In this document: positions 49,901 to 61,496 of the stretch, in pieces | Layout of the letters: every line of letters starts with the position of its first letter | Numbering within the stretch: the first letter of the stretch is position 1 | Origin: Austropuccinia psidii | Lineage: Eukaryota > Basidiomycota > Pucciniomycetes > Pucciniales > Sphaerophragmiaceae | DNA length: 64,000 bases | Assembly: GCA_023105745.1 (NCBI GenBank) | Contig: JALGQZ010000020.1 | Span: forward strand, 1,353,501-1,417,500 | Reading direction: 5' to 3' | The notes under the pieces: generated by a model | Databases searched by the model: none | What the model saw: the letters and a program-made list of their open reading frames with translations, nothing else | Told to the model about the DNA's origin: nothing | Translations under genes and position numbers: made by a program

Positions 49901-50189
49901 TTTTGTTAGAATTGTTCAAAGGCCAGTGGACGATCCAGCAGAGGCCGTGAGAGTTTTTATATTATACTCGGGTCTAGTCGGTGCGTGGAAAGCAGTGAAA
50001 ACATTTGATGGAAGATTTTTCGGTGGCAGAAATATTCGCGCCAGGTTAGTAATTCAACCTCATGGTATTTTCTTGCTCAATTGAAAGCAGGTACAAGAAT
50101 TACTGAATCTAATCCACTGCTTTATCTTGAAATGGCAAATTAGGTTTTTTTCTGAAAACAATTTTACCTTAGGTGATTGGGATGCTTGA
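46960..50189 (+). CDS. RBM17: SPF45/RBM17-like splicing factor (G-patch plus UHM-type RRM)
   Basis: Multi-exon host gene. Exons: 46960-47248, 47613-48247, 48345-48428, 48513-49776 (with further introns inside), 49864-50044, 50144-50189; these joins preserve phase. A 69-nt in-frame optional intron is likely at 48679-48747. Around 49262-49420 an intron is certain (TACTAAT near 49300, CACAG at 49416-49420) but its exact ends are unresolved. N-terminus: Gly/Ser-rich, then WSSSLRFAPV. Middle: FMEDYDPARPNDY and a basic EWINFVKRRREMRRE helix, then Ala-rich low complexity. G-patch: RPGQPDFARRLMDKYGW and GQGLG (49421-49500). C-terminus: RRM with FVRIVQ and GRFFGGR, whose R-F-F fits the RxF motif by which U2AF-homology domains grip SF1, SF3b155 or U2AF65. 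Such proteins act in 3' splice-site choice in the nucleus. Confidence 0.93.
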
Positions 50190-52006
50190 AGATAGTTTTT
50201 AAAAAAAGATATCAAAACTTGTCAATATTTAAAGCTTGTAATATTCCCATCAACAAATACACAAATTGTTCGATAGGATTAATAAGGTGCAGGTCATAAT
50301 TACAAAAAGGATGAAAGTACTGATTTTTTTTACAATTGATGTTTCGTTAAAAATCTTTTTTGTTTTTCACAAAAGCGAAATATATTTATGAACTGAGCCA
50401 GAAATAATCAAAGAAATAAATTAAAACATTGATGAGTACAAAGTTACTAATACCAAGTTTTCTATGATACACTCCCCGGGTCTCGGGGCTCATTACAGCA
50501 TAAAACGTGTCTTTTTGACTGAATGAGTTTGTTGACCAAATGAGAAATCTCAGGAAGAAATCTGATTGTTTTTTCCTCTAATTGAATCATATGGGGGAAT
50601 GTTTTTGTGAAAAGATTACACATGTGAAACCTTACTATAAATTTACGTGCAATTTCAAATTACTCTTAAGTGAAAACAAACAAATGTAGTGGCCACACTG
50701 AGGCTGATGCTTCTTTTTGTTCTTAAATGAGGGTTCAGATAGAGAGGTAGTCAACAAGGTGCATGTCTAACCTCCCTTTTTGCACAGTGGCTTTAATTTT
50801 TGATTGGTAAGCTTATTTCACAATTTAAGAAAAAGATTAAAAGAAGTTTGCTTAAAAGTTATATATATATAAGATAAGAAAATAAAGATATAAAGTGTAA
50901 TAATGCAACTTAAAGTAATATTATACTTGATAATGAGTTTTTTTAAGTCAATAGAAATTCATAAATGCTTAAACATAAATTAATCATATTATATTATATC
51001 ATATAATATATTATTTGAATTGATTAAAATCTTAATTCATTAACTCATTAATTTTATCTATTTATTTTGTATTATAAATTTAAAAAAGTGCTATATATAT
51101 ATCAATACAGAAAATATTCAGTGACTTGCTTGAAAGCTCCTTATAATATCTCAGATAATAACACTGAAGTATATCATTCTTATCTTGGTATTGTCACTTT
51201 TATAACATACCTTTTAAAAAATATGAATATTTGGAAAGCTGATAATGAAATTAAGTCGTATTTTTGTTTCATTTGTAAGCAAGCTTCCAAATTCATAAGA
51301 AAATGAAAACTTTTTTTTTCAATTAATAATATTGAATAGATGAGTTTGATTTTATTACTATCCTTAAACAATAACTAAAGAATTTTATATCTTGAATAAA
51401 TAGATGATTCTTATTTAGTTCCAATTCATTAGTATATTTTATTCTTTAAAATAGGAGTCATTCATCTGAATATTTGGTTATGTTTGGATCTCCTGAGGAA
51501 ATAAAGATTCTTTTTAAATTTAAATTGGTTCTCATTAATATTAAGTTAGCTCATATAATCTAGTCCTTCATAAAATAAGTGGACACATTATTATATGTCA
51601 GTTCATAAACAATTAACTCAACATTCAGTTACACTCAATATGTATTTACTCACATCCTTTGAGTTTCTTCCAGGTGAAAATTAATTTTTTAGCTATTGAA
51701 AAATGTTTATATTTGACCTTTTGAAAGTCATAATTGAGATAATTATTTTTTTTTCCTCACAATTTACCAATATCAATAAGTAGTATGTTTCCTCTAAACA
51801 TTAATAAATTATGTATTGTAATACTTCTTAATTTCCATGTTTACCATTAATCCAATAAAAACAGGTAATAATTGGATTTCATGGTATTTATTAATTTGGA
51901 TATCTTATTTATGGTTGGAGAAAATGAAAATATAAAATTTGAACAAGGTAATATTTCTGAAAATTCTCAATTAAAAATCTTTAGCTCCAAATTATTTCTA
52001 TATATC
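50190..52006. other. AT-rich region downstream of SPF45
   Basis: Contains the presumed 3' UTR and then A/T-rich DNA with TA-rich runs (50855-51010). A GC-rich island at 50470-50500 (CTCCCCGGGTCTCGGGGC) is self-complementary but short. No gene recognised. Confidence 0.5.
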
Positions 52007-52689
52007 TGTCACAGCCATGGAGACAAGGCAGGGCATTACCATTCATTACTAATGGAAAATCTTCCAACACCTAATCAGCAAGGGAAGATTCACCAAATAC
52101 AGTTTCAAACCTCAATACAGCTCAATACAGGCCTGCCCTCAATACAGGTGAAAACACCTGTATTGATTCAAATGACTGTATTGGATACACCAATACAGTT
52201 TCACATCTCAAATACAGGTTTTTCAATCATATAATCATGGTTTCTCAACACTCAAACTCCAGGCTGGCATTTTTTCACATATACCAGCCCCCTTTCACCC
52301 ACCTAGGGGTTTTTCCCCCAGTTAATTAAAATATTGGATTTATTATTTAATATTATTTTATTTGTCATTAAGAAATATTATTTTATTAATTATTGAGTTA
52401 GTCTTTGCCTTCCCTCATCTGTTCAGTAGAGTCCTGGTGGCCATATCCTTTATTAATCCTTTTCTCTTTTCTGAACAGGTTGAAACAGTGATACAGGATT
52501 ATTTGTGGTTGGTTCTTTATTGTTGCTTTTTTTCTCTCTCATATCTTATAATGCTTATTATTTTATGACTAGGAATTTATTTCTCTGATCTCATTACTCT
52601 TATCAATTGAGTATTTATTCTGAGCCCTCAATAAGTAAGTCTGTTCACTGAGTGCCAGGCTCTCTTCATTTAGAAGAGCCCCTGTGAGA
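52007..52689 (+). repeat. 5' LTR, family B
   Basis: About 683 bp from TGTCACAG to CTGTGAGA; the inverted end pair would be perfect with one base change (CTGTGACA, as in the copy ending at 27351). It contains eight AATACAG motifs and a perfect hairpin. The first about 360 bases repeat at 63639-64000. No TGG-type primer binding site is visible just after the LTR. Confidence 0.9.
52096..52217. promoter_or_regulatory. AATACAG motif cluster with hairpin in LTR U3
   Basis: Eight copies of AATACAG in about 120 bp, six on the plus strand and two inverted. One inverted pair forms a perfect 11-bp stem, CAATACAGGTG (52140-52150) with CACCTGTATTG (52155-52165), around a 4-nt loop. The 3' LTR keeps the stem at about 63781-63805 with loop CAAA. 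A role as enhancer or protein-binding array is inferred. Confidence 0.5.
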
Positions 52690-53488
52690 TTATTTTAATT
52701 AACTCATAATTGCTTCTTTCCTTTCATTCCTTCTTATTCATTACTCTCATTCTCAATTATGATTTTTATGATTTCATTCTCTCTAATCAATTTTCATCTC
52801 ATTAATTTAATTCAAATGAAAATTGATTCTCTTTCTCATTTCTTAAATTTTTCTGATCATTTCACTTGTTTTTAATTCTTGATCAAATTTTATTTTCATT
52901 TTCTGTCTGAATTCAGGTCCTTTTATCAGGTTTAATTGATTGGAATTTGGGGTTAATTGATTAATCATTTCAGGAGTTTCTCATTAAATTGGGTTTATCA
53001 TTGTTGATTTTGAAATTTCTCAAGATTTATTGATTGATTGATTTGATTATTCAAGAAATTGACTTTACCTCAAGATTCTGATTTGATTTTATTGATTGAT
53101 CTGATTTGATTCCTCAAGATAGCTGATTTATCCTCAAGATTGATTCAATTGATTGATTTGAAGTTGATTCCTCAAGAAATTGAATTGATTTTAGAAGATA
53201 TTGATTGAATTCCTCAAGACATAATTGATTTAATTTTGAATTGACTTTATTTGATTTATTGATTGACTTGTTGTGATTTATTGATTGACTTTATTTGATT
53301 TATTGATTGAACTTGATTATTCATAAGAATTTGACTTTGTCATCTTCATTCTTAAAGATTTATTCATATTGATTCACTTAAAGACTATTGATTGATTTCT
53401 AAAGTTCTTCAAGATTCTCATTTGATTGATTTGGTCAAGCCTTGTTTTATTCTCAAGTATCATCAAATTTTATTTTCTTTCTTAAATA
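52690..53488 (+). repeat. T-rich 5' leader with degenerate TTGATT repeats
   Basis: Untranslated region between LTR and gag, dominated from about 52920 to 53420 by variably spaced TTGATTGATT and CTCAAGA(A/T)T units. No open frame of note. Confidence 0.7.
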
Positions 53489-54818
53489 ATGCCAGTCCAG
53501 CATAGCCCTCCAGCCAAGAACACAAGATCTCAAAGACATTAAGCTGTTCTCACTTCTAGAGCAAGGGCTCCTCTTGACCGCACACCATCAGTTCATCAAC
53601 TGAGTGCAAGTTTGGACAGAGGACCACCAATGGAAGGAGAAGCACCCTCCAGAAGAGGAGGTGTGAAGTCAAGAAGATCAAGATCATTCTCTGGCTTGTT
53701 GGGTGGCTATCCAAGCATTTCCCAAGGGAAGATGAAGATGAAGAGGGGGAGGAGTCTACAGAAGAGTAGGAGTCTTAAGATACTGAAGTAGTAGATGCCT
53801 TGGTAGGTGCCCCTGAGGCTTCTGAAGCTCCAAATCTAGTCCATTCTAATCAACCTCTTGTCTCCCAAGCTGAACCAAATTTTCTCAAATGATGGAGCAG
53901 ATGACTCAATTAATGGGACAACCAAAACAAGCAGTTTCCCCAAGGGATACCTCAAAAAGCCCCAGCATTCAAGACTTCATCAATGAAGGCACCTGATTCC
54001 TTTGATGGTACTAGAGCTTATAAATTGAGAGAATTTATTCAATCTTGTCAATCAATTTTCCATAATGACCCAGAAAGCTTCTTCTCTGACAGGAAGAAGG
54101 TTTTGTACTCAACTTATTTTCTCACTGGTAAAGCTAGAAAATGGATTAAACCTTACCTCTCAAAGATCTCCAATGAAGACCCATCTTATCTCCTCAATAA
54201 CTGGCAGTTATTTGAAACTCAGTTATTCACTCTGTTTGGTTATCCCAATGAAGTCAGGAACACTGAACAAGAGTTAGACAATCTCAGGAAGAAAGAAAGT
54301 GGTCAAGTTACTTGTACATAGCAGATCTCAGAAGCTTAATGTCAAGAATTGGAGACTGGGGTGAAAGGGCCTATATTCATGTGTATAGAAGAGGCTTGGC
54401 ATCAAGATTGTTGGACCAATTGGATTCTCACCCTGGAAGCTTTGATAGCCTTCAAGAACTCATGGACATCACTTTGGAATTGGATACCAGGTACCATGAG
54501 AGGCACAAGGAAAAGGGTAGTCATCAAGAGAAGAAGCCTCCAATAAGTGGATCCAAGCCTCCTCAAAGTTCATCATCAAAGAAGCCTTATTTCAGGAAGA
54601 ATAAGAAGGGAAAGAATTTTCAAGTGTCTAAAGAAAAGCCTCATGATGCTCTCCTCACTAAGGAAAACAAATTAGTTGGTTCTGAAAAGGAGAGGAGGAT
54701 TAAAGAAGGCTTGTGCAACTATTGTGGTGGAAAGAACCCATTTGAAAAATGCTTCAAGAGGGCTGAAAATAGGCAGGGGTCATCAAGAGGCTTCCTTAGC
54801 AAGCAGGGAAAAGCCTGA
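53489..54818 (+). pseudogene. Gag of the family B chromovirus, frameshifted
   Basis: Starts at ATG 53489 (MPVQHSPPAKNTRSQ), but has TAA at 53540-53542. A frame change near 53700-53760 leads to the part from 53983, and another near 54310 to the part ending in TGA at 54816-54818. N-terminus: basic Ser/Arg-rich. Core (53983-54500): KAPDSFDGT, FLTGKARKWI, LFGYPNEVR and DTRYHERHKEK, the Retrotrans_gag fold that builds the particle shell. Basic linker follows, then a zinc knuckle CNYCGGKNPFEKC (54714-54752) in which the expected His is Asn. Gag packages element RNA; this copy could not make a full-length protein. Confidence 0.88.
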
Positions 54819-57800
54819 GTGGGAATCATGATGTTTTCAATGGTTCTCACTTATTTCCTTCAAGAGCACAATTGTGCACTCTGAATACTAGTGTCAAGAA
54901 ATCTTTCAAATTTCTTATTTTCTCTTCTCTCTCTGATATTGTTTATAGTATTCTCATTGATTCTGGTGCTACAAACTACTTTATTGCAAAGAATTTTGCT
55001 CTCAAGTACTCATTGACCATTTCAGAGCTCCCTGCAAAGATTACACTTTCAATTATGGATTCCAATTAATCCACTTCCCTGTTCATCACCCATTATACAA
55101 AGTGGGTTGTTGACTTTCCTCCATTCCCAAGATTTGAATTGTATTTCTTTATCATAGATTCACCCAAGGGAGAAGACCTAATATTGGGCTATGATTTTCT
55201 TTACCATTTTAATCCCATTATTTATTGGAAAAATGTATTGATCACCTATGATTCTAGTCATAAGGATTCTAGTGGTATTACTTCTTCTACTAGTAATGAC
55301 TTGGCCACTGCTGTCAACAGTGTTGCTCTGGTTGGTGAACTTAAGACACCCTCCCTTCCTCCTTCTGTCCATATCCCTTCCATCATTCCCTCTCAGTCAT
55401 TACTTTTATCAAGAGATGAAGTTTTCAAAGAGATAGAAGATGTTGCTATATCTTCACTTCATCTCTTTAAAGGGTATATGGACCTTTCTCCTTTATCTTT
55501 TCATGCCTACCTAGAGGAGCAGTGGGATGAGGAGGAAGAGCCAGAAGAGATTGAAACTGTGCTGAAGGTAGTCCCTACTGCTTATCACCAATATTTGGAT
55601 GTATTCTCCAAGGTGAAAGCAGATAAACTTCCTCCACACCGCGCCTGTGATCATCATATTTAACTGGAGTGTCTTCTACCTCCAGTTGGTGTTATCTACT
55701 TTTTATCAAAGAATAATTTAGAAACACTATGGGCCTACATTTCAGAGAATGTAGAGAAGGGTTTCATCAGGCCAAGCTCCTCTTAAACAGGAGCACCTGT
55801 CCTTTTTGTTAAGAAAAAGGATTCTGGCCTCTGTTTGTGTGTTGACTACCACAAGCTTAATGCTGTAACTAGGAAGAACAGGTATCCTGTTCCTCCAATG
55901 AATCAGCTCCTTACCGTCTTTAATGGTTATACTATCTTATCCAAGATAAATTTGCATGGTGCTTATAATCTCTTGAGAATCAAAGAGGGGGATGAGCAAT
56001 TAACTTCCTTTGGGACTAAATATGGTAATTATGAATATTTGGCTATGCCATTTGGCATGACCAATGCTCCTGCTTCATTTCAGAATCTTGTGAATGATAT
56101 CTTTGCAGACTTCTTGGATACTTTTGTTGTAGTCTACTTAGATGATATTATGGTCTTCTCTAGTTCTGAGGAGGAAAATGTCAAACATGTGGCCTATGTC
56201 CTCCAAAGACTGAGGGAAAATAATTTGTTTTCTAAATCCTCAAGTGTAGAATACTTGGGCTATGTTGTTTCAAGTGAAGGCCTCAAAATGGATTCTTCCA
56301 AAGTTCAGAAAATCCTCAATTGGCCTCAGCAAAAGAACATCAAAGCACTCCAATATTTTCTTGGCTTTGCCAGCTTCTATTGTTGTTTCCTTAAAAATTA
56401 TTCCAAAAAAATATCTGCTCTCACTTCCCTCCTTAAAAAAAATTCTCCCTTCATCTATAATGAGGAAGCTCTTAGTCAGTTTCAAATACTTAAAGAAGCT
56501 TTCAACACTGCTCCTATCTTATCCCATTTCATTCCTTCTCTACCAACTATTGTAGAGACTAATGCTTCTTATTATGCCTTAGGTGCTGTACTGAGTCAGG
56601 TGAATGACTCAGGAAAGCATCCCATTGCATTTGATAGTTGCAAGCTCCTCCCAGCTGAGCTCAAATATGAAATTAATTACAAGGAACTCCTTGGCATAGT
56701 TTGAGCTCTCAAGCACTGGAGAGCCTTTCTTCTTTCTCTTTCTGATTCTTTTGAAGTCTTGACAGACCACTCTTTCCTTCAATATTTTATGTCTTCCAAA
56801 TTCCTTACTTGCTGTCAAGCCTGTTGGGAAGAGTTTCTCTCTGAATTTCACTTTTATATCAATTACCTCCCAGGAAGACCGGCCACTTTACCAGATGCCT
56901 TGTCACATTGGGACAACGTGTACCCAAAGAGGGGGGTGGACTTCATCAGCAAGAATACCCAAAACTTTCATCAAGTTCTCAAGCAAAATGAAATTAAAGA
57001 GTCAAGACTTTTCTCAATCAAATTTGATCCAATTAAGAAGGCAGTATGGTAAGAAAAATATTATAAGGAAATTCTCAAGAAATTAGCAAGAGGTGAATCA
57101 GTCTCAGATTATACTCTTGAACCTCAAGCCAAATTGCTATTATTCAAAGATAGAGTAGTAATCCCAAGAAATCATTCAATTCAATTGGATATCCTTCAAA
57201 AGCGTCATGAGTCACCATTGGCTGGACACCCTGGCCAGGAGAAGACCCTCAAGCTCATAAAGAGGGATTTTTATTGGGCCGGCAAGAATAAAATTATCAA
57301 TGACTATGTGTCCTCATGTCAGCAATGCTCAAGAAACAAGAAAATTCACCATTAGAATTTTGGATTACTCAAGCCTCTTCAAATTCCATCTTGTCCTTGG
57401 AATTATTTATCAATGGACTTTATAACTCAATTGCCTCTGTCAAGCAGCTTTGATTCAATTGTAGTAGCTGTAGAGAGATTCTCAAAGATGGCAATATTTA
57501 TTACAAATTATTCAACAATCACTGCTTTGGACTTAGCTCAAATCTTTATCAGTCATGTCTTTTCCAAACATGACCTTCCAATCAGTATTTTTAGTGATAG
57601 AGGCTCATCATTTGTTTCATCATTTTGGACTCAATTGTGTCAGCAGCTCAAGATATCAAGAGATCTTTCAACTGCTGTGGGAACACCTCTTGTGCAGGAT
57701 AAATGAGGCAGTACCTGGAAGGGGAAATTACAATAGAACAGTTTTAAATTTCTGTTCAAGCTTGGAACCCTTGCTCTGCTTGTGTGTCAGAATAATCTGA

Positions 57801-58204
57801 ACTGCCCTTCCTGAAAATGCTGAATTATCTTGACTTGAGTTCACAATCAATTTATTTTATTTGATGGTGGCTAGTCAGAAGAGTATATTCAACAGACTCT
57901 ATCAGACTTTGTTTGATCTGGAAACAATGGCTTAGTAAACCTTAACACAAATAAATAAAGATATAAAACTGGGAAAATACTCTTTAATTCCTTTACTGAG
58001 AACAGTAACACCTTGAGGGTTTTCCAATTTTGATGATAAAGCTGTTGATAATATGATAAATAATAATAACAAACACTACTATTTTTTTAAGGGTTTAATA
58101 ATTTTATGATGATAACCTGGGATAACAGACACTACTATTGTTCAATTTACTACTGAACTTGGCTACTGAGTAAAGAACCTTGTCAATGGGATGGATTTAT
58201 AAAA

Positions 58205-58570
58205 TAATGTAGACCAACTGTTAACTACTATTATCTATAAAACACCCAGACAATGATACTGAGCTTGGCTACTGAGCAGATTTAGGAATGGAGGTAGTCA
58301 ATGAGATGAGTTTATGAATTAAAGTAGACCAACTGTTAACTACTATTAATTATAAATCACTCAGACAGTGCTACTGAGCTTAGCTACTGAGCAGAATTTA
58401 GGAATGGGGTAACAATATCAATGGGATAGTCAATGAGTTTAATTTAAAAATCAATGTAGACCAGCTGTTATCTAATATTAATTATATAAAGAAGACTCAG
58501 ACAGTGCTACTGAGCAAAATTTAGGAATGGGGATGGGATAACTATACTGCTGAGCTTAGCTACTGAGTAT
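58205..58570 (-). repeat. Tandem array of about 110-130 bp units inside LTR C
   Basis: Three main copies of a unit with GTAGACCA(A/G)CTGTTA, then CTACTATTA, CAGACA(A/G)TG and TACTGAGCTTAGCTACTGAG, beginning near 58210, 58323 and 58455. Partial copies precede (58150) and follow (58545). Confidence 0.75.
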
Positions 58571-58702
58571 TCCCAAAAAATTAAGATAATGTGGATGGAT
58601 GGAGGGGATTTCCCTCAGAAAAAAATTCAAGAAGTTACGTTTTTGTGATGAGCCTCTGTCTAGGCCATGAGGAAAAAAGAATTGAGGGGGGGGAGGGGAC
58701 CT

Positions 58703-58711
58703 CTATTTATA
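58703..58711 (-). promoter_or_regulatory. TATA box of nested LTR C
   Basis: TATAAATAG on the minus strand; counterpart of 17689-17697. Confidence 0.55.
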
Positions 58712-60789
58712 GTTTTTGAGGCCTCCATGGGAGTGTCAAAAAAAGGGGACTTAGAATTTTTCAGGTCTCCAATCTGGGTTTTTGACATGTGACCTGTATT
58801 ATGAAATCAGGTTTGGTGGTGTTGGATCATGAGACTGGTATTTTAAATTGAGTTCTTGAAATTGTGGGGAAATTTTGGGGAAATGATGTCATTTGATTAT
58901 GTAATCAATTGAGTTTCCTGGGATCCTTATCTCCATGATTAGTAATCCTAATTTAATTCCTGTTGATGATGTCATTTATGATGTCATTGATTATGTAATC
59001 AATTGAGCTTCCTGGAATCCTTATCTACTTTATTAGTAATCCTGGTTTAATTCCTCTTGATGATGTCATTGATTATGTAATCAATTGAAAGCCCTGGAAT
59101 TCTTATCTCCCTGACCACTGTACTATAGTTTTCCTGTAATATCCTGTCTTTTTCTGTAACTAGGTGTCCTGTAACTGTAACTGTAATACAGTACACCCTT
59201 GTGAAACTTCTGTAATCTTGCTCTGAACCTTCTGTAATACTACTGTGATAGCTCTACTTTCTAATCTCTTCTTCCTAGCCTATTTTCCTTCACATTCCAC
59301 ACCATTATACCATCTCTCTACACCCTAAATGTTGTATTTCTTCCTTCTAACATCACAATGATCACTCAAAGGAGTCAGAGAGTTAAATACACCTGTACTT
59401 TTCTTGTTTCAATGATATCCTAAGCCTGATTTAAACAATTTTCCTAGATTTAACCCTCTAAATTTAATATTCATTTCCCTCTCAAAATTAATAGAAAGAC
59501 TAATTTTCATCTAAATACCCAATTCTACATTTTTGATATATAAATGAACTTTTAATTAATATTTATGACCCCTATTATGCTACAACTCTTCCCTGAAATT
59601 TAATTCCAAGCATCCTCATTGTAACTAGGACCTTCTGTGCTGTAGTATATGTTTGTTGATTTTTACTACCCACAATATTTAAAGAAAATTGAAGTAAAAT
59701 AAATTCAGAAATAAAAAATATATAAAAAATAATCATTGTTTTAGGTCAACCAATTCCTTGAAAGTTCATTCATCTGGGTGGTGCATTGGGGTGTCACATC
59801 ATAATTTTCAAGTTCATTTATTAACAAAAGGAATTTATTGAGTTTTGATGGTGTTAGTCCTTCTTACAATTTATTTTGAAAAAAATGAATACTCTAATAT
59901 ATTGGGAAAGACCTAAGGAAAATTGAAAAATATTCCTGCTTAGTTTGTCCATTAATCCAAACTGGTACAGGTATACCACACTGCCTTTCACCCTGAAGCA
60001 GATGGACAGACATAGAGGGTAAATAAGATTCTAGAACAGTATCTTTGGATGTATTTCAGTTACCATCAAGATGACTGGCACACCTGACTCCCTCTGGCTG
60101 AATTTTCCTATAATAATGCAGAACATTCATCAACAAAACAGTCACTATTTTTCACCATTTATGGAAGGAATCCAAGCTTTGACTCAATTCACATTTCTCA
60201 AGATACACCTGCTGGAAAGCTATAAACCAAACTCCAATCAGTACAGAAAGTTGTCAAAGAAGAATTAGAGTAAGCAATAAAGTGTTTTAAGAAGTATGCA
60301 GATAGAAATAGAGCACTTCCACCTGATTTCCAACCTGGGGACAAAGTATGGCTATCTTCCAAGAATATCAAGACAACAAGACCCACCAAGAAACTTTCAG
60401 AAAGATGGTTGGGACCCTTTGAAGTTCTGAAGAAGATTGGCAGCCATGCATATCACCTCAAGTTGCCTCAACAATAGAAGTCAGTTCACCCTGTCTTTCA
60501 TGTGTCCTTATTAGAACCAGTGAAGCAATTGACTATCCCAAATGGACATCAGTTGCCACCACTTCCAGTAATAGCTGAAGAACAAGAAGAATGGGAAGTG
60601 GCTCAGGTTCTGGACTCAAAACTCAAGAGAGGTACATTATGGTACCTAGTGGAGTGGAAAGGATTCAAGGAAGACCCAGAAAGAACAACTTGGGAACCAG
60701 CTTCCAACCTTACCAACTCCCCAGACCTTGTCAAGTATTTTTACACCTTGTATCTAGAAAAGCCTGGCACAAATGCCTCAAGAGTTTGA

Positions 60790-61496
60790 TTTATGGTGCT
60801 TGGTGGGGATTGGAGTTTATGAAAGTAAGTTCCTCTCCTGGAATGCACCTTCAAGGGGTATTCTACCCAAATATGTTGTAAGCACTTGTAAATTTCTTTG
60901 GACAGGTTTAGAAGGCCTTGCAACATCAATACCCTTGAATTTTGACCTTTCATCCAGATATGGCCAAATTCCATCTTTTTGTTTTATTCTTTCTCTTTCC
61001 TTAATATTCTATTATTCAAAATTATGCCATTCAATATCTTTCAAGACATTAATTAACTCAAAATTCATTTATGGAAAAGTTTTCCATTTGTTTTATGATG
61101 CTTGGTGGGGAGTGGAAGTTATGAAAGTAAGTTCAATCTCCTGGTATGCATCCCTGAGGGTTCTACTTCTTGTAAAACAACACATTGGCTACTCTGTGAG
61201 CATCAAATGTTTGGCTTTATCTTTTTAGGAAAATTATGGCCAAATTCAAAAAAATCACCACAAGAAGATCACTCCTCAGAAGTTTCTTTATTTTCTTTTC
61301 TCTTTTCTTTTTATCTAAATTCTTTCTTTTTATTTTATTTTATTTCATTTTATTTTTACTTGTATGATTTTATTTTTTATTTCTTGTTTTCAAAAGCAGC
61401 AGTTATCACTCCCATATCTTGTTTGGGGAGTAAATTTATTTAATAATCAAAGAGAAAACACTAGTAATGATAACAACAAACTACAGATAATCCTCA
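60790..61496 (+). repeat. 3' non-pol region with a 60-bp direct duplication
   Basis: A block TTATGGTGCTTGGTGGGGAT and following GTTATGAAAGTAAGTTC...CTCCTGG(A/T)ATGCA occurs at 60790-60847 and again at 61093-61150, offset by about 303 bp. Short open frames here show no known family. The rest is T-rich. Confidence 0.6.

Larger units (their letters stand above)
57676..59980 (-). mobile_element. Solo LTR, Gypsy family C, nested in integrase
   Basis: 2,305 bp between TGTGGGA and TACCACA. CTGC flanks both sides (57672-57675 and 59981-59984; ACTGC if the terminal A is counted in the duplication), and the host integrase frame resumes exactly. It matches in reverse the LTR at about 17320-18775. A TATA box on the minus strand (58703-58711) sets the orientation. 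The interior carries its own tandem array at 58205-58570 and CTGTAA-rich motifs at 59155-59250. Confidence 0.88.
54872..60789 (+). pseudogene. Pol of the family B chromovirus with chromodomain, eleven stops, split by an LTR
   Basis: A single frame continues from 54872 to 57675 and, after the nested LTR, from 59981 to the TGA at 60787-60789. Protease: LIDSGATNYFI (about 54953) and LILGYDFL. Reverse transcriptase: VDYHKLN, KINLHGAYN (canonical KID, Asp changed to Asn), MPFGMTNAPASFQ, YLDD (56137). RNase H: ETNASYYALGAVLSQ, with Asn for the first catalytic Asp. Integrase: H-H-C-C site 57207-57335, MDF, VERFSKM, SDRGSSF, then HPEADGQT after the gap. Chromodomain: WEVAQVLDSK, WYLVEWKGF and TTWEPASNL (60592-60710), which would direct integration to marked chromatin. 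In-frame stops: 55067, 55661, 55784, 56702, 57050, 57353, 60013, 60085, 60223, 60271, 60475. Confidence 0.93.

Noticed and set aside
50470..50500. GC-rich island that could be a tRNA or structured RNA
   Set aside because: Only CCCCGGG/CCGGGG-like self-complementarity over a few bases; no cloverleaf, A-box or B-box.
52690..52720. Primer binding site after the family B 5' LTR
   Set aside because: No TGG-led complement to a tRNA 3' end follows the LTR; the sequence is A/T-rich. Either the site is mutated, the LTR end is misplaced, or priming is by another route.
33091..60789. Stop-codon reassignment (TAA/TAG as Glu) as explanation of the in-frame stops
   Set aside because: QCR6 ends in TAA at the expected C-terminus, SPF45 ends normally in TGA, and TGA as well as TAA/TAG interrupt the transposon genes. 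Pseudogene decay explains the data better.
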